DNA from: Hydractinia symbiolongicarpus
Lineage: Eukaryota; Cnidaria; Hydrozoa; Anthoathecata; Hydractiniidae
NCBI RefSeq assembly: GCF_029227915.1
Contig: NC_079876.1
Location: 6,756,001 to 6,820,000 of the forward strand
Reading direction: 5' to 3'
Length of the DNA: 64,000 nucleotides
Positions 41,202-52,053 of the stretch are shown piece after piece. Below the pieces are notes generated by a model. The model saw only the letters and a list, made by a program, of their open reading frames with translations, had not been told where the DNA came from and made no database searches. The position numbers were made by a program, and so were the translations under genes. The number at the start of each line of letters is the position of its first letter. Positions within the stretch are counted from its first letter, which is position 1.

Positions 41202-44200
41202 TCAGCATTTTTCTTCAATGTCAATTTTTTTCTCTCGTAAGAGTAAAGCTTCGTTTGCACTGGAATTTCCCTCTTCTGCTTGTTCAGTTATCCAGAAATC
41301 TTCATCATCGTACAATTGGTGGGATTTTGGAGTGTCTAGGAATCTCACGAACAAGCTGAAAATAAACAAAAAATAAACACGTAAACATATGTAAAAAAAA
41401 TCTACGAAGGTGTATTACTATGCGCTAAGACAAATAAGGTATGCGTTGACACACGTAGACGCATAAGGTATGCGTTGACACGCGTAAACACATAAGGTAT
41501 GCGTTGACACGCGTAGACACATAAGGTATGCATTGACACGCGTAGACACATAAGGTATGCGTTGACACGCGTAGGCACATAAGGCATGCGTTGACACGCT
41601 TAGACACATAAGGTATGCGCTGACACGCTTGGACACATAAGGTACGCGTTGATACGCTTAGGTACATAAGGCATGCGTTGACACGCTTAGACACACAAAG
41701 TATGCGTTGACACACTTAGACACATAAGGTATGTGTTGGCACGCTTAGACACACTAGACACGTCTGTCTGATGGTTCGTCTGCAACAAATGAAATTATAG
41801 TTGCCAAATAACAAAAACTTTTTCTAACAGAAACTCAAATATCTTTACGTAAGCGACTTAAGTGTTTTTAGATAGATCACAATCCTGTCCCCAGGGTTTC
41901 TTTTTCGCTTTCTGATATGTAGCTTGCGTGCCAGCACGCATATACGCAAAAAGCGAAAAATAAGCTCTTGCAACGAGATTGGATAGATCAATAGCTGTTT
42001 CTATTCCTCTACCCTTCTAATTCAATTCAGTAAAAAAATAAACACAAATGATGTCATCATGTGTTGAAGAATCAGAGCTACTCCCTTGATTAAAACAACT
42101 TTCCGACAGCAATAGGAATAACGACAACGTGACGTACCCAGTTACACATCCACCAAACACGGCCAACAACAATGTAACAAACATGGCGGCTATTTGATAT
42201 CCACCTTGCTCTTTCGCGCTTCTACCGATACCATCCGAAGAGAGTTGGATGTTACGGGCAATAGCAGCATCGTACATCGTCGTGTTACGTTTTGGAGTAC
42301 GTGCAGACCAAATGTTGAACAATCTACAAAAGTACGACTTTTTTAAAAACAATATCATTCATAATATTTTACTAAAGTTGTAGTATTCATGAGAAAGTTT
42401 AAAATAACTTAATAATATTGTTATATAAACATGCACCACACATGTCCTCGCCACCTTGGAATTACTGGGGACAAAGTTGGTAGATTAACAGGCCATTAAC
42501 AGATTAAATTGTCTCTGCCTCTGTTACGTAGCTAAATGAAAACGATGAAAAGTGGTGAATCAACTTACTCTTCTCCGTATTTGTCCATCTCACTTACAGA
42601 GGCAGTAATAGAGCCAGCAATAGCAGCAAGGATGGCGGGCATTCCATGCAAGTTGTTTACTCCACATGTATCGTGAATCTTCAGTTTGGAATTCAAAAAT
42701 GGCTGCAAAAAAGAAAAAGGAAAAGCATTTACCGAACCTGGCTAAACGAAATATCTCGCTAAATATGTATAACTATGTTTCTTAGGAAGTGTTATACCCA
42801 ATCCTCACATTGTTTTTATGTTCTTAAATGTTCTACCAAAGTTAAAGCTCGCAGTCCTGTTGAAAATTAAAATAAGAAACTGAACAAACGTTTTAAGACT
42901 AGCATTTCTTACCGTGACGTAAGCATATCCCAAAGTGCTTATAATGCCACCAATCATTCCAATCAAAATGGCGCCCCATGGCTTGATAATTAAATCCGCA
43001 CATGTACCAACTGCGACACCGCCAGCTAAGGTAGCATTTTGAATATGAACCTGAAAAATTTGTAAAAGCTCTCTTTCAGATTGAAATATGGAATAAGGCT
43101 GGGTACGAGGTTGTAAAAAATGTGAATGCATCTTATCTGTGCTACGTTTCCCATATAAAAAGGGAAAATAAGTGGGGTAACTAAATGTTTGTTCTGAGCA
43201 AAGAATGTGAAGAATAAGGTTCACCAACCTGGGATATCGAGTAATAAAGAAATGTGTACTCACCATTTCCAATTTTTGATGTTTGTTTACAAGTGGAGAG
43301 ATAACAAACGTTGCTACGCAACAAGCAGCCAATGAATAGTAAGTATTTATAATGGCGCGGTGTTGCTGTGGTCCAGGTCCTAACATGGCAGCGTTAAAAC
43401 TTGGCCAAAACATCCATAAAAACACAGTCCCTAGACAAGAAGAGTGAAACAATTTAGAAAACCCACAGTGATTTTTTCTTGTAAGGAAAACACATGCACC
43501 GACTAATGTGCGAAACAGTAATAACCTTTCCGTGAGAAAATTGATTCGAAGTTGAGTAACTATTAACTAACCGATCATTGCAAATAAATCCGAGTGATAA
43601 ACGGAACCTTCTTTCGGATTCTCATCACTGTGGTCATCCTTGTAAATCATTCTGGTTACTGCTAAGCCAAAATACGCGCCAAACATATGTATGACCATGG
43701 AACCACCCACATCCGTGATTTTTAAATGATGCACCAGAATGTTTTCATTAACTGCATAAAAGATGATCTCAAATACACCGATCACAAATAACTGCAAACG
43801 ACTTACTTTGCCCAGCACTGCTCCAAATGTGATAAGAACAGCTGCCGCAGCGAAGTCAGATGTGATCAAGCTGAAACAAAGATGGGATGGGTTATACACA
43901 TATAGAATGGATTTGCAAAAACTCTTGTGACTAAAAGTAAAATGGTTCTGGTTAATCGAAACGGAATGAACTTTGTCCCCATGTTTTTTTGACATTAAGA
44001 ATACGTAGGCAAGAAGTCCACAGCTGTGGACGGGGGTGATGTGAGAGAGTAAGAAAAGTTTCAATGACAAGTAAATCTGGATCTTCTGTTCATCTGTTTA
44101 CGGTGTAGCTACATTGAAACTCGAACGTGCTTGGTAAACGATCACTGATTATCTTTTCTTTTTTTACTTCTTTGTACTTTTGCCATAGTTTCTTTATGAT

Positions 44201-47200
44201 GACCACGTGATCAATATTGTCAATCAATGCACATGCTTAAATAAGTCAAGCAATGGCGGCCACTTTAGTACTGCATTCTGAACAAACAAACACAATGAAA
44301 ATTATGTTTAAGCAGGGAATTTTACTTACGTTTTAAGATCTACGGTCAACCTCTCTGGCTTTTCAGCGCCTTCAAAAGCGTTTGTAATCCACCCGTTAAT
44401 TAGCGTTGCCCACTGAATGACTACTGCGGCGATAAAGAGATTATAACCGACTGCGCCATGACTGTATTTCTTTAAGAAGGTCATTAAAAATCCAAACCCA
44501 ATGAAGATCATCACGTGGACATCTTGGAAAACTAACAAAAAGAAAAAGAACTCATTCTAGAAAACTTTGCTTGTATATTAGGTAAAGATGTGAAGATATT
44601 TCGAACAACTCTGGGGGAAAACAACATTAATTTTTAGAAGTTATTTTCACACCCTAAAAAATGTTTTTACTTCCTGTTAAGTAAGCTGTAAGAAATTCTA
44701 ATTAAGTTCAAAAGTGTTATTCAACAATTCAAGTACCAAAAGTTAAGTTGCCTAAAACATTTTTAGATAATTTTTTCCTTTAGATAATTTTTGTATTAGA
44801 TAATTTTTGTATTAGATTGAAAAATATCCACAGGTTGAAAGATTATCTTAGGTTTACTTAAAAATTAAAAATGTACGAAGCTTTTCGTAACAGTGTTACA
44901 TTATCAAATTATCTAAAGTTTGTATAATTATCCTAACATCGTAGTGTCAACTAAATATGAAGTATAACATGTCCTTAATATACTTCTTTAAAAGTCATTC
45001 TTGTCCTTGGGGGTGTCTTGTCTGGAACCGCCCTCACGGTCACTATATAGGCAAAAATTTCTTGAGAACGAGATTGATAAAAACAACATTTAGTAGTAAG
45101 AGGAAGCTATCTCAAAGTAGGTTTAGTAAAAGCAAGTAATTCATAAAAGGGAGAAATGTAAGATACTGAAAAGAAGTCTTGCTTTGCATAGAAACGAGGC
45201 TATACTTACAAGTATAATAAAAAATGGCGGTATTACTTTGTTGTGGTGTCAAACCTGGAGTACTGACCGGAGACTTGTATCTTGGAGGAAAGAATACGGA
45301 AGGAGAAACAACTCTTTTAATTCTATTGAAACACTGCGTGAGGTTCTAGCAGGTGTCTGTATAGAAACTTAATTTGAAATTTTGGCGGTTGTGTGACTAA
45401 ATTATTCGTGAATAACAATTCGCAATTATGATTGGTTATAAAAACAATTAGATAATTTGATGATGAATTTGATGATAATACCAAAACAAGAAGCCACATT
45501 GAAATTGGTAAAATTTCTTTTGTTCTTATGTTAACATAATTAGCGAAGAAGCACATGCTCGACACTTTTGTAAACAAAAAGAAAAAGTTTATATCTCGTT
45601 TTAAAACGACGTTCTGATATAAGAAGTTTTTTCTTTAGTTAGAATAAACATTAATCCAGCACACATTTTGTCGGCACACGTCCGGCGCATATCTATCTAT
45701 ATTGTTTTTCATGATCAAAGTGGTATACTCAAGCCTGCAAAAATAGGTTAATATCATGGTTAAACGCTTATTTCCAAACTTATTGTTGAAGTTTTTACCA
45801 GCAATGCTTACCGACTTATATTAGGCACACTTTCCATACAAATATCACGTGCCTGCAGCGTGTTACAGTCAGATTTCAATAAAAAAAGTTAGCCCCTATT
45901 AAAGGAGAATATGGAATTTGATCATTTTTTTGCGAAAAAGACTCGGTCGAGCACCTCACGCACTGATTCTTTTGAAATTAAAAACAATAGAAAATTCAAT
46001 ACATTTAAAGCATACAGAAATGAAGTTGTTTCTCCTTCATCATAATCTACCACAACTGCAAAAATGATTAACGTAACCACCTCAAATATCTCCACTACGA
46101 TGGAGAACCATCGTCCTCCGCCAAAACGCATGGTGATTTTATGTACTTTATGTATTGGACTAATCTATTAATTATTATAACAATTTTTGTTTTGGTAATA
46201 AACTATTTACTTTTTTAAAACTTTATTTCTATTTTGTTTAAAGATTTTTTTTAGTCTTTTAACTTTTAAGAATAAACAGCAAGGAGGCGTAAGATAAGAT
46301 GATGCTACCATTTTTTCAAGGTACCTTATGACAAGCAATCTCCTCCACAATGTTTTTCTTCTTTTTTGGTACTATTACTAGCACAATTCAGGCTAGCGAC
46401 ATCAGAAAGCATAAAAGAAGCGGTGAAGAAGAGCTTAATACCACAAAGTTATAGTCAGCGTTAGTTAAATTAAAGAACATGGCAACAAGGTTGATCGAAA
46501 GGTGTTGAATTACGTTGTTGCAGTGTGTTCTAGCTTTTAAAACCAATCCCAGATGTTTTCAGATAAATATTTTCACGACATCAAAATATCATTTTCTGAA
46601 AATTAAAAATAGATTCACTATCTCAATTTTACTTTTAATAGGCCTTACAACTCTGTAAATTATTTCAGTATAATTTAAAACTACCATAGATTCGCGCGCT
46701 TGTAAGAATAGGCTAATAATAAATCCACTGAACTGAGTTCTTCTTTCTTCGTTTCTACATCATTATTTCCATAGCACTTCATTCTTACTGTTTACATAAC
46801 AATTTCAATTTTGCTATTCTTCAAGACATGTTTCTTCCGCCGTGTAATAGAATCTAATAACTTGCTTCAGCAATAGTGCACCTTTTTTACCTGCAGGCAC
46901 TATCATCCCAGACCCCAAAATAGCCATCCACAGATAAAAAATATGATAGAATGTAACAGAGTTGGAAGCAAAGGTGGTGGATAATATAAAAGATCGCGTG
47001 CTCAACTGTTATCTAATCTTTTACTTTGTAACTTATTTTAATACAGCTACAGAGCTCTACGGTGGAGAGTCTATTATCGTTGCACTGCGTACAACAAATA
47101 AGGGACGGAAAACTTGGAAGCAAGAAAAAGACAGAAAAACCGGGAAACAAAAAAACCCCGGAGAATCAGGGAAGCATGAAAAAAAACAGAAAAACCGGGA

Positions 47201-48236
47201 AGCAAAAAAAACCCGGAAAATCAGGGAAGCATGAAAAAGACAGAAAAACTGGGAAGCGAAAAAACCCGGAAAATCAGGGAAGGAAAAGACGGAATAACAG
47301 CACGTGATTAATATCGAAGAGTCTTTTCACCCAACTGAAATTCCCCATATGCACTGTAATTGACAACATCATTTCCATGTTTACTCCCTGATTGATTTGA
47401 AAGTAGTTCTGTTTGGAGGTAGTTCTGTTAAGATCCTTACAGAAGAGCTGCACAAATTCTTCGTTATAATAGAGCTAAACATTTGAAGAATCGTGTTAAA
47501 ACAAAGCCCAGTCAATCAGATTAACAAATTACTTAGCTAAAATCACACATGATAAAAAGAATGGTGAAATTAATAAGTTTAAAACCAATTTACTTATATT
47601 GTCAAAAGTAAAATTAAAATCACAGACAGCTTTCTTTCCTATCCTGTCACGAATCTTTAACAAATGTTTATCACGTCTAAAGCTATTTTGTCAGTCTGTG
47701 ACGAAGACGGGGGCTTCTCAACACAGCTCAGTATTTCTCAATGTTTTTTTCGACATAAAAGGTTCGACCACCTTAACAAGATCACGGATGTATGACAGCC
47801 CCGAAATGTGCACCACGCATGCGCGATTACGTTCATGTTAACTAAAACACGCGGATTAAATTGACATGGGGAGTACCCGTATGAAATATGACGAATTAAC
47901 CTCATCCTGAAGCCATTTTGCATCTTTACGTATGTCCGTGGGGAGAAGGGACCTTGGTAAAGAGGTTGGTTAAGAATGATACAATCTGAAGAAACTGGCA
48001 ACTGAATCAGATTTATATTTAAAAGTGATTGTTATATGCAATATAATAAATAAATCAATAAATAAAAACTTACAGGCGTAATAGTAAGGAGAAGAATTGG
48101 CTGGACTTCCACCAGTCCATGATGCGTGTGAAGGATGTTGATACTCCGTGTAATCAACGCACGAAATATAACATATCAACAAAATAACTTGGAATACAAA
48201 AACTACACCAGAGAATGTCAGCCTTGGTAGCGCCAT
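41202..48236 (-). CDS. Rh glycoprotein-type ammonium transporter (complete, 8 exons)
   Basis: Membrane channel for ammonia/ammonium (and possibly CO2) of the Rh branch of the Amt/Rh family. Coding exons (minus): 48236-48074, 44531-44330, 43870-43572, 43430-43264, 43050-42913, 42702-42569, 42323-42138 and 41355-41202. Phases agree throughout; 1443 bp encode 480 residues ending in TGA. Landmarks: the Phe-containing [14 protein letters not shown], the first pore His in [37 protein letters not shown], the second pore His in NNLHGMPAI and a hydrophilic acidic C-terminal tail. Exon 1 supplies a first hydrophobic segment and a short extracellular loop with an NSS glycosylation site. Length and order are normal for animal Rh proteins. 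The start ATG has a good context (GAGCATGG). Intron 1 is 3.5 kb and holds a possible alternative first exon. The 41880-41981 element and the 29-bp minisatellite lie in introns. Confidence 0.95.
41422..41755 (+). repeat. 29-bp minisatellite in the last Rh intron (about 11 copies)
   Basis: The unit GCGTTGACACGCGTAGACAC followed by ATAAGGTAT repeats with period 29 (starts at 41443, 41472, 41501, 41530 and onward). Because 29 is not a multiple of three, all three minus-strand frames are open and give the same rotated peptide; these are not genes. Confidence 0.9.
41871..41990. mobile_element. 102-bp miniature element of the CTCGTCCCC family, 9-bp duplication
   Basis: The element at 41880-41981 starts CAATCCTGTCCCCAGGG and ends CTTGCAACGAGATTG, with an internal inverted repeat (TTTTTCGCTTT / AAAGCGAAAAA). 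It is flanked by GATAGATCA at 41871-41879 and 41982-41990. Located in the last intron of the Rh gene. Confidence 0.65.
44999..45075. mobile_element. Degenerate copy of the CTCGTCCCC-type miniature element
   Basis: TTCTTGTCCTTGGGG at the left and GAGAACGAGATTGAT at the right resemble the family ends; no target duplication is recognisable. It lies in Rh intron 1. Confidence 0.4.
45922..46131 (-). CDS. Possible alternative first exon of the Rh gene (or exon-1 duplicate)
   Basis: Within Rh intron 1, an ATG at 46131 in context TCACCATGC opens a frame [24 protein letters not shown]. It matches Rh exon 1 ([24 protein letters not shown]) position by position at the F-S, VV, F-V, I and VDY residues. 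The frame continues hydrophobic to a stop at 45922. A phase-1 donor C|GTGAGG near 45968 would splice correctly into exon 2, and other GT sites have wrong phase. Options: an alternative promoter and first exon, a decayed duplicate of exon 1, or a chance hydrophobic ORF. The similarity favours one of the first two. Confidence 0.4.
   Translation of the reverse strand: MRFGGGRWFSIVVEIFEVVTLIIFAVVVDYDEGETTSFLYALNVLNFLLFLISKESVREVLDRVFFAKK
47105..47292 (+). repeat. 57-60 bp tandem repeat in Rh intron 1 (3 copies)
   Basis: GGGAAGCATGAAAAAGACAG, AAAAACCGGGAAGC and AAAAAACCCGGAAAATCAG blocks recur three times. The unit is strongly purine-rich, giving Lys/Gly/Asn-rich open frames on the plus strand that I regard as artefacts. 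Confidence 0.8.
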
Positions 48237-48426
48237 GCTCCTGTTTGATTATACACCTAAAAAATAAAAATGGCAGACTATGATTCAAAGGTAAAGCAAA
48301 GAGCGGTTATTTTGCAGACGTGTGATCACATATTCTGAAAGTTTCTTTCTTGATCAGTTTCTGCGTAAAGGTCTAGTTCCCGTATTTATTTTTCTCTAAC
48401 TATCTTATTTGTGCAATACTATAATG

Positions 48427-48485
48427 ACAATTAATGGGTTTTGCCCCAGCGGTATGATCACGCTGGGGCAAAACCCATTGATTGT
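48427..48485. repeat. Palindrome with 19-bp perfect arms upstream of Rh
   Basis: AATGGGTTTTGCCCCAGCG at 48433-48451 is exactly inverted at 48461-48479, spacer 9 nt. With one mismatch the arms extend to ACAAT/ATTGT. It lies about 200 bp upstream of the Rh start codon. CCCCAGCG resembles the miniature element ends elsewhere, but no target duplication is visible. Confidence 0.6.
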
Positions 48486-48489
48486 TTCT

Positions 48490-51330
48490 CTGATGAATCT
48501 CTAGTAATAAGAATACTTACAATCCCCTTTCACTTTTGTCACCGCTTTTTTGTTGTTGTTTTTTGCCTGACACTTGGTCAATTCAAGCCGCGTTACAGTC
48601 TATTGCAGTTTTTAGATAATGTCCTTAGAAGCCATCTTATACACAAAATAGACGCGCCTAAGTAAACCAAACGTTTTTCCCACTTAACTAAAGTTCTTTT
48701 GCAGCAGAACTTCGACGTCAAAACGCAAATAAATGTGTATTCAAACAGACAACCAACAAAACAGTTACTTATCAGTCCACTTTCCTTCTCATAATACAAC
48801 ACTATCAAAACAACTCATCAATTAGTCCACAGGGGTCAGTTTTATTTAAATTATAAAACATTTTCGTTAAACTCGTTCCCAATGCTCGAACCTAAAACCG
48901 TATCGCCAAAATACAAAAAGCCCCGGGGACAAGGTGCAAAAAAGGTTCTATCTTGGTATTAGACTGAAAGTTATTTTAGAAGATAATAATTTTTCTCACA
49001 TCTTCTAAACTATCCACAAACAGTTTTGAGAAGAAATGGGTGTATTATCTAATTCTACAACTTTTAAAGGCCGTCCTTATGTTGTTTTTTAAGTCTGAAA
49101 TATTACTGCTGACGAAAGAAACCAAAAATTCCTCAGGACTAGGTTTATCAATGGCGTCATTTTACTAACAAAACAAATAAAGTAATATTATTTAATGACG
49201 AGGTAGCAAACTGACACTTCTCAAACAAAGATGGCGGAATAGCTCTGCACGAGAACATCTTTCTGCACAATATATGAGTGGATGCCGTCGTGTAATATTG
49301 CACGAAAACAAACATTTTTGACGCATTTGGAAATTATAGTCTTATTGATCTGCATGAAACTATTTCAATACGAAGTTTGTGTGGACAAATTGACTATTGT
49401 AAGATCTAAATCCAACTTCTGAGCAACTTATTAATCCCTAACTGTTCCTTTCAGCCTAAACGTAATGAATTCTACCTCTTAGTTTGTTTTTTATTTTTTT
49501 AAATATATACTAAGTACTAGGCTAGCGGCTAAAACAATTCAATATTAAATGCTTTCATTTAAACCGTTTTAGCCACGAAGTACAGAGTTTGGTATCGCGC
49601 AGGTCTGGGCACAAGCGAAAACCCTTTCGCTGTGGTTGCACTCTCTAAGTAAATTCACGGTAAAAAAAGTTTCAACTAGTTATAAATTTCACTTGTTTGA
49701 GTATTTTATCTCATTTATACATACATATGCAGATAACTTGGCAATGTTAACAAAAGATTACAGAAATGTTAAGATTTTCGTACATGCGCTCGCATTAGAC
49801 GATACACCAATTTAAATAAAGTCACGTTGTATTTTGTCCAAGTTCGAAAGCGCAGCGCCGTAGAAAAGTTAACAGTCCAGGGGACAAGGTGCTATCAAAT
49901 ACCGCAAACAGGACTGTGTGTCAGTAAATTTTTTCTAGAAAACTACTATCTATTTATCACGAAGTGGTTGAATTGCCTGGGTCTGGGTAAACAGCTTCAG
50001 ACATCGTATCCTGCTGGTATTCGAAGGATATGACGCATGGCTACCTGTTTGGGCGCGCAACAGCACGTGATTTACGTGTTAACCTTTAAAATGTCGGTAA
50101 CAGACAATATTACAGCCTTCAGAGGCCTGTGTACGTAGTTGTCGTACTTCTAGACGTTGATTTAAGTTGGTTACGCACGATCATAATCATATTGCTTCCA
50201 AAAGACCGTGATCTATTCTTTTTTCGTTTGTGATTAGATTTTTTCAGATGAGGAGACATAAACACTTCATGAAACACATCATGAAACATTTGTTTTTTAA
50301 TTGATGATGTTTGGAACTAATATTGAATAAAAAAGCTTCCTTATTATAAACTTTGTGCCTAGTCTTCCAACTAATTGGACTTCCGCCTGTCTCAATTCTG
50401 ATCACTACGGCTTGTTGTTGATGTCAAAGCCGTTAGCGCCTACTTGAAGCCGGCTTTCTTACTGTTGAAAAGGAGACGAGGTTGGCCTTGTTTGAAATTT
50501 CAACTAACTGTTGTTAGTTTCCTACTGCTTTTGTGTTGCATAGATCTTAAACTTCCAATTCCTGATGAGCAACGTTCTAACCAACTTCGTCCCAGGGTTT
50601 TGTGTACCCCCTTACCCGTTATCAACTTCATCAACAATTAAAAATGCCCTGGGAACGAGGTTGCATTGTAACTACAAGCAGGTAAAAATTCTTTTGGGAC
50701 ATTGCTAGCCAAGAGACCGAATATAAAATTCTTGAAATTCAAAATTATTCGCATCATGCAAGACTCACGGAATCCGAAAAAACGCTCTGCTGATCTTTCT
50801 GTTTTCTTTGAATGTCAAAGACGCTTAAAGCTGGATTTATCGGACGCTTAAAGCTGGGTTTATCGGGAAACACAATGGCTAAGTTTATTTGTTGAAGTCT
50901 GATGAAAGTAAAAAGCTATCATACGTCTAATGCGCTAAAACAATTTTTTTACTTAAAGTTTTCTCGATATTAAGTAATTTTTACTTAGAATACCGACACT
51001 GTATAATAAGACTTAATTCTATTTCTTAAGCTTAGGACATAAGACGTATTTGAAGACATGTAAGCGGTAAGAAGATTAAAAAAAAACAGATTCATGAAGG
51101 AAGAAGACAGGTTTTATTCGCCTCACTTATTACGAATCTAGTTTCCAGTGTATTATTAAAAGTTTTTTTAGATCATATTCTTTACGCAATAAATATTTAC
51201 AACAACGAACTACATACATATGACGATATAGTATAACTTTCTATATTTTTATTAAACTTTCATAAATTATTTATCTAAGGAAGTAAAATGTTATTTTTTC
51301 GACTAAGGAATCTTCTTTTTTTGTCCGAGT
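48490..51330. other. Intergenic stretch between Rh and the 391-residue ORF
   Basis: No supported gene. It contains two degenerate CTCGTCCCC-family copies: about 48868-48935 (ACTCGTTCCCAATGC ... CCCCGGGGACAAGGT) and 50571-50665 (AACTTCGTCCCAGGG ... CCCTGGGAACGAGGTTG). A short duplication GACGCTTAAAGCTGG occurs twice at about 50819-50860. Confidence 0.5.
50571..50665. mobile_element. Miniature element of the CTCGTCCCC family
   Basis: AACTTCGTCCCAGGG at the left and AATGCCCTGGGAACGAGGTTG-type end at the right (first 20 bases AATGCCCTGGGAACGAGGTT). The interior GTACCCCCTTACC is shared with the copy at 28216-28276, confirming a common source sequence. No clear target duplication. Confidence 0.6.
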
Positions 51331-51339
51331 TTGTTTTTA

Positions 51340-51455
51340 GCATGATTTAAAACTCGTCCCCAGTGCCTTTTGTCTCTTTTTTTTTTACTGAACGGCGAGA
51401 CGTTCAGTAAAAAAAAAGAGACAAAAGGCACTGGGGACGAGTTTGGCATGATTTA
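51340..51455. mobile_element. 96-bp near-perfect hairpin element with 10-bp target duplication
   Basis: Arms of about 43 bp (51350-51394 and 51401-51445) are identical apart from one base in a T/A run, with a 6-nt loop; the outer end is ACTCGTCCCCAGTGCC. GCATGATTTA flanks both sides (51340-51349, 51446-51455). Near-identity of arms means a very recent insertion or recent gene-conversion-like repair. It has the same terminal motif as the other miniature elements in the window. Confidence 0.75.
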
Positions 51456-52053
51456 TGATTTTCTGCATCGGTTACCGTAAAATTAAGAAAATATACTGCA
51501 AACAAGAGTATCTATCATTTGATAACTTTAATTCATATATTCACCAAAATTTTTAATTACAAGGGCATTAATTGCTAGAATTCCTAAGTGAGTATTCATT
51601 AATAACATACTGCTGGTAATAATATATAGAGAGATATGAGACATTCTCAATGGGATTATTGGCAAAAAACTTGTTGTTATAACACTACAAAGAACGTACT
51701 GCTTGGCTTCCCTAACTCGCTCCAGTGCTCTATTACGCCTCTGATATCTAACGGGACGATCGGCGTCACGTCTCTTACATCATGGGCGCAGAGGAAAGCG
51801 CTGCGGATGAGATTGGCGGTAATTCGATCACTGTTAAGAATTGTTTTCGAAAAATTTTTTTTCAGATAAATTATTAAAATTGTAATCTATATGAAAATAA
51901 ACACAGCAAAACTAGATATGTAATTTCTGCAAATTTTATCTTTTATACAAGCCAGGTTTTCCCTGAATTCGAGATTCGATCAACAAGTAACCGTTTCAAC
52001 TCGGCTTTCACTAATTTCGAGTGACAAGTGCATCGCTTCAACTTGCCAGTTTC

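Noticed and set aside
41402-41715. Three overlapping minus-strand repeat ORFs
   Set aside because: The same 29-bp repeat read in three frames; located inside an Rh intron.
40185-41755. Regularly spaced repeats resembling a CRISPR array
   Set aside because: Units are contiguous, with no unique spacers, and the DNA is an animal genome.
46814-47005. Minus-strand hydrophobic ORF ([18 protein letters not shown]) in Rh intron 1
   Set aside because: A donor exists (CTGCAG|GTAAAA), but there is no convincing acceptor or similarity to Rh segments.
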